Positions 53,450 through 64,000 of a stretch of 64,000 nt of DNA are shown one piece after another. Where the stretch lies: the NCBI GenBank assembly GCA_964057225.1, contig OZ059900.1, forward strand, positions 2,800,501 through 2,864,500, read 5' to 3'. The translations under genes were made by a program, and so were the position numbers. Within the stretch, counting starts at the first letter, position 1; each line of letters opens with the position of its first letter. The DNA comes from Auanema rhodensis (lineage: Eukaryota; Nematoda; Chromadorea; Rhabditida; Rhabditidae). Under the pieces are notes generated by a model that saw nothing but the letters and a program-made list of their open reading frames with translations, did not search any database and was not told the DNA's origin.

Positions 53450-56400
53450 GAATCAAACATACAATACACAAAATCAGTCTATTTTTATGAGCTTGCACTG
53501 ATATATATTCATTTTGATCAAAAAAGGTCGAAAATAGAAAGAATTTTTGAAATTTACGAGTTTTGAGTCTAATTTGGCTAAATCGCTCATATATATGATC
53601 AGAAGCATAGTTTTATTGTCTATGACAACGAAAGTCATTAATTAAACACTAATGATGTTTAAATCACTAAATTTCGCTCAAATAGCATTACTACACTAAG
53701 TATGGTCGTTTTTATGCCTTTAACACCATATACTCACCGATTTTTGGTACAAAATCTGTAATACTCGTAAATTTTGATCATATTCGGTGAGATTCGAGAA
53801 TCAAACACACAATACACAAAATAAGTTTTTTTTGACGAGTTTGCACTGATATTTATTCATTTTGATCAAAAAAGGTCGAAAATAGAAAGAATTTTTGAAT
53901 TTTCCGAGTTTTGAGTCCAATTGGGCTAAATCGCTCATATATATGATCAAAAGCATAGTTTTACTGTCTATGATAACAAAAGTCTTCAAATATACACTAA
54001 TGATGTGTAAATCACTGAATTTCACTCAAATAGCTTTACTACACTAAGTATGGTCGTTTTTATGCCTTTAACACCATATACTCACCGATTTTTGGTACAA
54101 AATCTGTAATACTCGTAAATTTTGATCATATTTGTTAAGATTTGAGAATCAAACATACAATACACAAAATCAGTCTATTTTTATGAGCTTGCACTGATAT
54201 ATATTCATTTTGATCAAAAAAGGTCGAAAATAGAAAGAATTTTTGAAATTTCCGAGTTTTGAGTCTAATTTGGCTAAATCGCTCATATACATGATCAGAA
54301 GCATAGTTTTATTGTCTATGACAACAAAAGTCATCAATTAAACGCTAGTGATGTTTAAATACTGAATTTCGCTCAAATAGCATTACTACACTAAGTATGG
54401 TCGTTTTTATGCCTTTAACACCATATACTCACCGATTTTTGGTACAAAATCTGTGATACTCGTAAATTTTGATCATATTCGGTGAGATTCGAGAATCAAA
54501 CACACAATACACGAAATAAGTTTATTTTTACGAGTTTGCACTGATATATATTCATTTTGATCAAAAAAGGTCGAAAATAGAAAGAATTTTTGAAATTTCC
54601 GAGTTTTGAGTCTAATTTGGCTAAATCGCTCATATACATGATCAGAAGCATAGTTTTATTGTCTATGACAACAAAAGTCATCAATTAAACGCTAGTGATG
54701 TTTAAATACTGAATTTCGCTCAAATAGCATTACTACACTAAGTATGGTCGTTTTTATGCCTTTAACACCATATACTCACCGATTTTTGGTACAAAATCTG
54801 TGATACTCGTAAATTTTGATCATATTCGGTGAGATTCGAGAATCAAACACACAATACACGAAATAAGTTTATTTTTACGAGTTTGCACTGATATATATTC
54901 ATTTTGATCAAAAAAGGTCGAAAATAGAAAGAATTTTTGAAATTTCCGAGTTTTGAGTCTAATTTGGCTAAATCGCTCATATACATGATCAGAAGCATAG
55001 TTTTATTGTCTATGACAACAAAAGTCATCAATTAAACGCTAGTGATGTTTAAATACTGAATTTCGCTCAAATAGCATTACTACACTAAGTATGGTCGTTT
55101 TTATGCCTTTAACACCATATACTCACCGATTTTTGGTACAAAATCTGTGATACTCGTAAATTTTGATCATATTCGGTGAGATTCGAGAATCAAACACACA
55201 ATACACGAAATAAGTTTATTTTTACGAGTTTGCACTGATATTTATTCATTTTGATCAAAAAAGGTCGAAAATAGAAAGAATTTTTGAAATTTCCGAGTTT
55301 TGAGTCTAATTTGGCTAAATCGCTCATATATATGATCAAAAGCATAGTTTTACTGTCTATGATAACAAAAGTCTTCAAATATACACTAATAATGTGTAAA
55401 TCACTGAATTTCACTCAAATAGCATTACTACACTAAGTATGGTCGTTTTTATGCCTTTAACACCATATACTCAACGATTTTTGGTACAAAATCTGTAATA
55501 CTCGTAAATTTTGATCATATTCGTTAAGATTTGAGAATCAAACATACAATACACAAAATCAGTCTATTTTTATGAGCTTGCACTGATATATATTCATTTT
55601 GATCAAAAAAGGTCGAAAATAGAAAGAATTTTTGAAATTTCCGAGTTTTGAGTCTAATTTGGCTAAATCGCTCATATACATGATCAGAAGCATAGTTTTA
55701 TTGTCTATGACAACAAAAGTCATCAATTAAACGCTAGTGATGTTTAAATACTGAATTTCGCTCAAATAGCATTACTACACTAAGTATGGTCGTTTTTATG
55801 CCTTTAACACCATATACTCACCGATTTTTGGTACAAAATCTGTGATACTCGTAAATTTTGATCATATTCGGTGAGATTCGAGAATCAAACACACAATACA
55901 CGAAATAAGTTTATTTTTACGAGTTTGCACTGATATTTATTCATTTTGATCAAAAAAGGTCGAAAATAGAAAGAATTTTTTAAATTTCCGAGTTTTGAGT
56001 CTAATTTGGCTAAATCGCTCATATATATGATCAAAAGCATAGTTTTATTGTCTATGACAACAAAAGTCATCAATTAAACGCTAGTGATGTTTAAATACTG
56101 AATTTCGCTCAAATAGCATTACTACACTAAGTATGGTCGTTTTTATGCCTTTAACACCATATACTCACCGATTTTTGGTACAAAATCTGTAATACTCGTA
56201 AATTTTGATCATATTCGTTAAGATTTGAGAATCAAACATACAATACACAAAATCAGTCTATTTTTATGAGCTTGCACTGATATATATTCATTTTGATCAA
56301 AAAAGGTCGAAAATAGAAAGAATTTTTGAAATTTACGAGTTTTGAATCTAATTTGGCTAAATCGCTCATATATATGATCAAAAGCATAGTTTCACTGTCT

Positions 56401-57415
56401 ATGATAACAAAAGTCTTCAAATATACACTAATAATGATTTAATCACTGAATTTCACTCAAATAGCATTACTACACTAAGTATGGTCGTTTTTATGCCTTT
56501 AACACCATATACTCACCGATTTTTGGTACAAAATCTGTGATACTCGTAAATTTTGATCATATTCGGTGACATTCGAGAATCAAACATACAATACACAAAA
56601 TCAGTCTATTTTTATGAGCTTGCACTGATATATATTCATTTTGATCAAAAAAGGTCGAAAATAGAAAGAATTTTTGAAATTTACGAGTTTTGAGTCTAAT
56701 TTGGCTAAATCGCTCATATATATGATCAGAAGCATAGTTTTATTGTCTATGACAACGAAAGTCATTAATTAAACACTAATGATGTTTAAATCACTAAATT
56801 TCGCTCAAATAGCATTACTACACTAAGTATGGTCGTTTTTATGCCTTTAACACCATATACTCACCGATTTTTGGTACAAAATCTGTAATACTCGTAAATT
56901 TTGATCATATTCGGTGAGATTCGAGAATCAAACACACAATACACAAAATAAGTTTATTTTGACGAGTTTGCACTGATATTTATTCATTTTGATCAAAAAA
57001 GGTCGAAAATAGAAAGAATTTTTGAATTTTCCGAGTTTTGAGTCCAATTGGGCTAAATCGCTCATATATATGATCAAAAGCATAGTTTTACTGTCTATGA
57101 TAACAAAAGTCTTCAAATATACACTAATGATGTGTAAATCACTGAATTTCACTCAAATAGCTTTACTACACTAAGTATGGTCGTTTTTATGCCTTTAACA
57201 CCATATACTCACCGATTTTTGGTACAAAATCTGTAATACTCGTAAATTTTGATCATATTCGTTAAGATTTGAGAATCAAACATACAATACACAAAATCAG
57301 TCTATTTTTATGAGCTTGCACTGATATATATTCATTTTGATCAAAAAAGGTCGAAAATAGAAAGAATTTTTGAAATTTCCGAGTTTTGAGTCTAATTTGG
57401 CTAAATCGCTCATAT
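53450..57415 (+). repeat. Higher-order duplication, 9 monomers, 3127 bp
   Basis: About 53450-54288 matches 56577-57415. The rare marker ACAACGAAAGTC (53627, 56754) is in both. The first copy has AAGTTTTTTTTGACG near 53822 where the second has AAGTTTATTTTGACG. Confidence 0.75.
54190..55236 (+). repeat. Run of three identical adjacent monomers (347-bp step)
   Basis: The units starting at about 54190, 54537 and 54884 look the same by eye, all with CATATACATGATCAG and class II TACTGAATTTCGC. Single-monomer tandem identity is rare in this window, where neighbours usually differ in class. It suggests a recent one-register slip. Confidence 0.82.
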
Positions 57416-57561
57416 ATATGATCAAAAGCATAGTTTTACTGTCTATGATAACAAAAGTCTTCAAATATACACTAATAATGTGTAAATCACTGAATTTCAC
57501 TCAAATAGCTTTACTACACTAAGTATGGTCGTTTTTATGCCTTTAACACCATATACTCAAC

Positions 57562-58152
57562 GATTTTTGGTACAAAATCTGTAATACTCGTAAATTTTGA
57601 TCATATTCGTTAAGATTTGAGAATCAAACATACAATACACAAAATCAGTCTATTTTTATGAGCTTGCACTGATATATATTCATTTTGATCAAAAAGGGTC
57701 GAAAATAGAAAGAATTTTTGAAATTTCCGAGTTTTGAGTCTAATTTGGCTAAATCGCTCATATATATGATCAAAAGCATAGTTTCACTGTCTATGATAAC
57801 AAAAGTCTTCAAATATACACTAATAATGATTTAATCACTGAATTTCACTCAAATAGCATTACTACACTAAGTATGGTCGTTTTTATGCCTTTAACACCAT
57901 ATACTCACCGATTTTTGGTACAAAATCTGTAATACTCGTAAATTTTGATCATATTCGTTAAGATTTGAGAATCAAACATACAATACACAAAATCAGTCTA
58001 TTTTTATGAGCTTGCACTGATATATATTCATTTTGATCAAAAAGGGTCGAAAATAGAAAGAATTTTTGAAATTTCCGAGTTTTGAGTCTAATTTGGCTAA
58101 ATCGCTCATATATATGATCAAAAGCATAGTTTCACTGTCTATGATAACAAAA
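57562..58152 (+). repeat. Adjacent duplicate monomers with AAAAAGGGTCG (348-bp step)
   Basis: 57562-57804 equals 57910-58152, with the rare AAAAAGGGTCG at 57691 and 58039 and GTTTCACTG in both. The same marker returns four times after 62.5 kb. Confidence 0.78.
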
Positions 58153-58222
58153 GTCATTAATTAAACACTAATGATGTTTAAATCACTAAATTTCGCTCTA
58201 ATAGCATTACTACACTAAGTAT
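57875..58222 (+). repeat. Hybrid monomer, class I joined to class III
   Basis: Its first part, through GTTTCACTGTCTATGATAAC, is class I; then it reads GTCATTAATTAAACAC of class III. In all other class III monomers the preceding piece is ATTGTCTATGACAAC or a close variant. The switch at about 58150 coincides with the start of the 6257-bp duplicate. Confidence 0.85.
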
Positions 58223-58479
58223 GGTCGTTTTTATGCCTTTAACACCATATACTCACCGATTTTTGGTACAAAATCTGTAATACTCGTAAATTTTGATCAT
58301 ATTCGTTAAGATTTGAGAATCAAACACACAATACACAAAATCAGTCTATTTTTATGAGCTTGCACTGATATATATTCATTTTGATCAAAAAAGGTCGAAA
58401 ATAGAAAGAATTTTTGAAATTTCCGAGTTTTGAGTCTAATTTGGCTAAATCGCTCATATATATGATCAGAAGCATAGGT

Positions 58480-61400
58480 GTATTGTCTATGACAACAAAA
58501 GTCATCAATTAAACGCTAGTGATGTTTAAATACTGAATTTCGCTCAAATAGCATTACTACACTAAGTATGGTCGTTTTTATGCCTTTAACACCATATACT
58601 CACCGATTTTTGGTACAAAATCTGTAATACTTGTAAATTTTGATCATATTCGTTAAGATTCGAGAATCAAACACATAATACACGAAATAAGTCTATTTTT
58701 ATGAGTTTGCACTGATATTTATTCATTTTGATCAAAAAAGGTCGAAAATAGAAAGAATTTTTGAAATTTACGAGTTTTGAGTCTAATTTGGCTAAATCGC
58801 TCATATATATGATCAGAAGCATAGTTTTTTTGTCTATGACAACAAAAATCATTAGTTAAACACTAATGATGTTTAAATCACTAAATTTCGCTCAAATAGC
58901 ATTACTACACTGAGTATGGTCGTTTTTATGCCTTTAACACCATATACTCACCGATTTTTGGTACAAAATCTGTAATACTTGTAAATTTTGATCATATCCG
59001 TTAAGATTTGAGAATCAAACACATAATACACGAAATAAGTCTATTTTTATGAGTTTGCACTGATATTTATTCATTTTGATCAAAAAAGGTCGAAAATAGA
59101 AAGAATTTTTGAATTTTCCGAGTTTTGAGTCCAATTGGGCTAAATCGCTCATATATATGATCAAAAGCATAGTTTTACTGTCTATGATAACAAAAGTCTT
59201 CAAATATACACTAATAATGATTTAATCACTGAATTTCACTCAAATAGCATTACTACACTAAGTATGGTCGTTTTTATGCCTTTAACACCATATACTCACC
59301 GATTTTTGGTACAAAATCTGTGATACTCGTAAATTTTGATCATATTCGGTGAGATTCGAGAATCAAACACACAATACACGAAATAAGTTTATTTTTACGA
59401 GTTTGCACTGATATTTATTCATTTTGATCAAAAAAGGTCGAAAATAGAAAGAATTTTTGAAATTTCCGAGTTTTGAGTCTAATTTGGCTAAATCGCTCAT
59501 ATATATGATCAAAAGCATAGTTTCACTGTCTATGATAACAAAAGTCTTCAAATATACACTAATAATGTGTAAATCACTGAATTTCACTCAAATAGCATTA
59601 CTACACTAAGTATGGTCGTTTTTATGCCTTTAACACCATATACTCACCGATTTTTGGTACAAAATCTGTGATACTCGTAAATTTTGATCATATTCGGTGA
59701 GATTCGAGAATCAAACACACAATACACGAAATAAGTTTATTTTTACGAGTTTGCACTGATATTTATTCATTTTGATCAAAAAAGGTCGAAAATAGAAAGA
59801 ATTTTTGAAATTTCCGAGTTTTGAGTCTAATTTGGCTAAATCGCTCATATATATGATCAAAAGCATAGTTTTATTGTCTATGACAACAAAAGTCATCAAT
59901 TAAACGCTAGTGATGTTTAAATACTGAATTTCGCTCAAATAGCATTACTACACTAAGTATGGTCGTTTTTATGCCTTTAACACCATATACTCACCGATTT
60001 TTGGTACAAAATCTGTAATACTCGTAAATTTTGATCATATTCGGTGAGATTCGAGAATCAAACACACAATACACAAAATAAGTTTATTTTGACGAGTTTG
60101 CACTGATATTTATTCATTTTGATCAAAAAAGGTCGAAAATAGAAAGAATTTTTGAATTTTCCGAGTTTTGAGTCCAATTGGGCTAAATCGCTCATATATA
60201 TGATCAAAAGCATAGTTTTACTGTCTATGATAACAAAAGTCTTCAAATATACACTAATGATGTGTAAATCACTGAATTTCACTCAAATAGCTTTACTACA
60301 CTAAGTATGGTCGTTTTTATGCCTTTAACACCATATACTCACCGATTTTTGGTACAAAATCTGTAATACTCGTAAATTTTGATCATATTCGGTGAGATTC
60401 GAGAATCAAACACACAATACACAAAATAAGTTTATTTTGACGAGTTTGCACTGATATTTATTCATTTTGATCAAAAAAGGTCGAAAATAGAAAGAATTTT
60501 TGAAATTTCCGAGTTTTGAGTCTAATTTGGCTAAATCGCTCATATATATGATCAAAAGCATAGTTTTATTGTCTATGACAACAAAAGTCATCAATTAAAC
60601 GCTAGTGATGTTTAAATACTGAATTTCGCTCAAATAGCATTACTACACTAAGTATGGTCGTTTTTATGCCTTTAACACCATATACTCACCGATTTTTGGT
60701 ACAAAATCTGTAATACTTGTAAATTTTGATCATATTCGTTAAGATTCGAGAATCAAACACATAATACACGAAATAAGTCTATTTTTATGAGTTTGCACTG
60801 ATATTTATTCATTTTGATCAAAAAAGGTCGAAAATAGAAAGAATTTTTGAAATTTACGAGTTTTGAGTCTAATTTGGCTAAATCGCTCATATATATGATC
60901 AGAAGCATAGTTTTTTTGTCTATGACAACAAAAATCATTAGTTAAACACTAATGATGTTTAAATCACTAAATTTCGCTCAAATAGCATTACTACACTGAG
61001 TATGGTCGTTTTTATGCCTTTAACACCATATACTCACCGATTTTTGGTACAAAATCTGTAATACTTGTAAATTTTGATCATATCCGTTAAGATTTGAGAA
61101 TCAAACACATAATACACGAAATAAGTCTATTTTTATGAGTTTGCACTGATATTTATTCATTTTGATCAAAAAAGGTCGAAAATAGAAAGAATTTTTGAAT
61201 TTTCCGAGTTTTGAGTCCAATTGGGCTAAATCGCTCATATATATGATCAAAAGCATAGTTTTACTGTCTATGATAACAAAAGTCTTCAAATATACACTAA
61301 TAATGATTTAATCACTGAATTTCACTCAAATAGCATTACTACACTAAGTATGGTCGTTTTTATGCCTTTAACACCATATACTCACCGATTTTTGGTACAA

Positions 61401-62454
61401 AATCTGTGATACTCGTAAATTTTGATCATATTCGGTGAGATTCGAGAATCAAACACACAATACACGAAATAAGTTTATTTTTACGAGTTTGCACTGATAT
61501 TTATTCATTTTGATCAAAAAAGGTCGAAAATAGAAAGAATTTTTGAAATTTCCGAGTTTTGAGTCTAATTTGGCTAAATCGCTCATATATATGATCAAAA
61601 GCATAGTTTCACTGTCTATGATAACAAAAGTCTTCAAATATACACTAATAATGTGTAAATCACTGAATTTCACTCAAATAGCATTACTACACTAAGTATG
61701 GTCGTTTTTATGCCTTTAACACCATATACTCACCGATTTTTGGTACAAAATCTGTGATACTCGTAAATTTTGATCATATTCGGTGAGATTCGAGAATCAA
61801 ACACACAATACACGAAATAAGTTTATTTTTACGAGTTTGCACTGATATTTATTCATTTTGATCAAAAAAGGTCGAAAATAGAAAGAATTTTTGAAATTTC
61901 CGAGTTTTGAGTCTAATTTGGCTAAATCGCTCATATATATGATCAAAAGCATAGTTTTATTGTCTATGACAACAAAAGTCATCAATTAAACGCTAGTGAT
62001 GTTTAAATACTGAATTTCGCTCAAATAGCATTACTACACTAAGTATGGTCGTTTTTATGCCTTTAACACCATATACTCACCGATTTTTGGTACAAAATCT
62101 GTAATACTCGTAAATTTTGATCATATTCGGTGAGATTCGAGAATCAAACACACAATACACAAAATAAGTTTATTTTGACGAGTTTGCACTGATATTTATT
62201 CATTTTGATCAAAAAAGGTCGAAAATAGAAAGAATTTTTGAATTTTCCGAGTTTTGAGTCCAATTGGGCTAAATCGCTCATATATATGATCAAAAGCATA
62301 GTTTTACTGTCTATGATAACAAAAGTCTTCAAATATACACTAATGATGTGTAAATCACTGAATTTCACTCAAATAGCTTTACTACACTAAGTATGGTCGT
62401 TTTTATGCCTTTAACACCATATACTCACCGATTTTTGGTACAAAATCTGTAATA
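58480..62454 (+). repeat. Higher-order repeat, 6 monomers, 2086 bp, 1.9 copies
   Basis: 58480-60368 matches 60566-62454 with no difference seen by eye. Shared markers are CATAGTTTTTTTGTC (58820, 60906), CACTGAGTATGG (58909, 60995) and CATATCCGTTAAG (58993, 61079). It ends where 62455 reads CTTGTAAATTCTGATC. Confidence 0.87.
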
Positions 62455-64000
62455 CTTGTAAATTCTGATCATATTCGGTGAGATTCGAGAATCAAACACA
62501 CAATACACAAAATCAGTCTATTTTTATGAGCTTGCACTGATATATATTCATTTTGATCAAAAAGGGTCGAAAATAGAAAGAATTTTTGAAATTTCCGAGT
62601 TTTGAGTCTAATTTGGCTAAATCGCTCATATATATGATCAAAAGCATAGTTTCACTGTCTATGATAACAAAAGTCTTCAAATATACACTAATAATGATTT
62701 AATCACTGAATTTCACTCAAATAGCATTACTACACTAAGTATGGTCGTTTTTATGCCTTTAACACCATATACTCACCGATTTTTGGTACAAAATCTGTAA
62801 TACTCGTAAATTTTGATCATATTCGTTAAGATTTGAGAATCAAACATACAATACACAAAATCAGTCTATTTTTATGAGCTTGCACTGATATATATTCATT
62901 TTGATCAAAAAGGGTCGAAAATAGAAAGAATTTTTGAAATTTCCGAGTTTTGAGTCTAATTTGGCTAAATCGCTCATATATATGATCAAAAGCATAGTTT
63001 CACTGTCTATGATAACAAAAGTCTTCAAATATACACTAATAATGATTTAATCACTGAATTTCACTCAAATAGCATTACTACACTAAGTATGGTCGTTTTT
63101 ATGCCTTTAACACCATATACTCACCGATTTTTGGTACAAAATCTGTAATACTCGTAAATTTTGATCATATTCGTTAAGATTTGAGAATCAAACACACAAT
63201 ACACAAAATCAGTCTATTTTTATGAGCTTGCACTGATATATATTCATTTTGATCAAAAAAGGTCGAAAATAGAAAGAATTTTTGAAATTTCCGAGTTTTG
63301 AGTCTAATTTGGCTAAATCGCTCATATATATGATCAAAAGCATAGTTTCACTGTCTATGATAACAAAAGTCTTCAAATATACACTAATGATGTGTAAATC
63401 ACTGAATTTCACTCAAATAGCTTTACTACACTAAGTATGGTCGTTTTTATGCCTTTAACACCATATACTCACCGATTTTTGGTACAAAATCTGTAATACT
63501 TGTAAATTCTGATCATATTCGGTGAGATTCGAGAATCAAACACACAATACACAAAATCAGTCTATTTTTATGAGCTTGCACTGATATATATTCATTTTGA
63601 TCAAAAAGGGTCGAAAATAGAAAGAATTTTTGAAATTTCCGAGTTTTGAGTCTAATTTGGCTAAATCGCTCATATATATGATCAAAAGCATAGTTTCACT
63701 GTCTATGATAACAAAAGTCTTCAAATATACACTAATAATGATTTAATCACTGAATTTCACTCAAATAGCATTACTACACTAAGTATGGTCGTTTTTATGC
63801 CTTTAACACCATATACTCACCGATTTTTGGTACAAAATCTGTAATACTCGTAAATTTTGATCATATTCGTTAAGATTTGAGAATCAAACATACAATACAC
63901 AAAATCAGTCTATTTTTATGAGCTTGCACTGATATATATTCATTTTGATCAAAAAGGGTCGAAAATAGAAAGAATTTTTGAAATTTCCGAGTTTTGAGTC
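62310..64000 (+). repeat. Higher-order repeat, 3 class I monomers, 1044 bp, partial second copy
   Basis: AAATTCTGATCATATTCGG at 62460 recurs at 63504 (1044 = 3 x 348 bp), followed in both by AAAAAGGGTCG monomers with GTTTCACTG. All monomers here are class I, so the step is exactly three times 348. The repeat runs off the window end. Confidence 0.82.

Larger units (their letters stand above)
51890..59500 (+). repeat. Higher-order duplication, 18 monomers, 6257 bp
   Basis: About 51890-53240 matches 58147-59500. Shared rare markers are TTTCGCTCTAATAG (51936, 58193), GCATAGGTGTATTG (52215, 58472), CATAGTTTTTTTGTC (52563, 58820) and CACTGAGTATGG (52650, 58909). The first copy has TTTTAAGAGC near 52093 where the second has TTTTATGAGC. 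Confidence 0.8.
10444..64000 (+). repeat. Satellite array, direct orientation, right segment
   Basis: About 154 further head-to-tail monomers of 347/348 bp in the original orientation, with no break up to the end of the window, which falls in mid-monomer. The only length changes seen besides the class-specific 1-bp difference are rare single-base deletions, such as ATGAAACAAAAG for ATGACAACAAAAG at 39031, 40071, 43198, 47717 and 49104. No mobile element, unique insert or gene is visible in these 53.5 kb. Confidence 0.98.

Noticed and set aside
616-63412. Short reading frames of 61-101 codons on the minus strand in most monomers (plus strand in the inverted block)
   Set aside because: They repeat because the satellite repeats. 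Most listed starts need GTG or TTG. Lengths change with single bases: the 101-codon forms (1553, 2592, 8777, 40516, 43642, 44686, 49548) arise only where a TGA is altered by GAACCAAAC or GATCGAAC variants. Many monomers lack the frame. There is no domain, no ribosome-binding context and no sign of codon-level constraint. A test of synonymous versus non-synonymous change would be decisive.
1-64000. CRISPR array
   Set aside because: Units of 347/348 bp abut directly, with no short repeat plus unique spacer pattern and no cas genes.
1-64000. CENP-B box in the monomer
   Set aside because: I looked for TTCG followed at the right spacing by A and CGGG. ATTCGTTAAGATTCGAG and ATTCGGTGAGATTCGAG have the first part but not the rest. 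No CGGG occurs in the monomers I read on either strand.
1-64000. Ribosomal spacer, 5S cluster or telomeric repeat
   Set aside because: No rRNA, 5S or short G-rich telomere-like sequence is visible. The units are AT-rich and uniform.
1-64000. Assignment to a named satellite family or species
   Set aside because: I do not recognise the monomer. Length near 350 bp and high AT are shared by unrelated satellites of plants, insects and others. A database search with one monomer would decide it.

Overview
The whole 64 kb window is a single uninterrupted satellite DNA array. The basic unit is an AT-rich monomer of 347 or 348 bp. One monomer counted by hand (151-497) has 102 G+C in 347 bp, about 29%. 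Roughly 184 monomers are present, and the array runs off both ends in mid-monomer. I found no protein-coding gene, rRNA, tRNA, transposon, CRISPR array or unique spacer. A pure higher-order satellite of this size points to eukaryotic pericentromeric, centromeric or heterochromatic DNA. I do not recognise the family, so the organism stays undetermined (plant and invertebrate are both possible).

Monomers fall into three main classes, told apart by a variable stretch of about 45 bp: class I (348 bp), class II (347 bp) and class III (348 bp). A block of about 70 bp is nearly constant in all of them, as is an A-tract-rich stretch around GATCAAAAAAGGTCG. Many class-distinguishing positions are C/T or G/A differences at CpG sites.

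Layout: 660-3700, a 3-monomer higher-order repeat (1039 bp). 3757-8359, a 7-mer (2434 bp). 8360-10443, the only reverse-oriented block, six monomers. 10444-12910, a 4-mer (1390 bp). 13140-18735, mixed 7-mer and 3-mer duplications. 18232-28890, a 9-mer (3126 bp) in more than three copies. 29285-33418, an 8-mer duplication that also shares long segments with 15.7-18.1 kb. 35515-40552, 7-mer and 3-mer duplications. 40900-50670, overlapping 13-mer, 17-mer and 4-mer duplications. 51890-64000, 18-, 9-, 6-, 3- and 1-mer duplications. The period changes every few kilobases, and several monomers are hybrids of two neighbours at duplication edges, as expected from repeated unequal exchange.

The most unusual feature is the inverted block. 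It is rc-identical, as far as I could check by eye, to the sequence beside it. This creates two 1218-bp inverted arms (7142-8359 and 9226-10443) around an 866-bp spacer. The block equals six monomers minus 4 bp, has a 2-bp filler at its left junction, and is flanked by a 57-bp direct duplication. Its phase does not fit a simple in-place inversion. The order direct-inverted-direct resembles a template-switch rearrangement of the DUP-TRP/INV-DUP kind, or reinsertion of an excised multimer.
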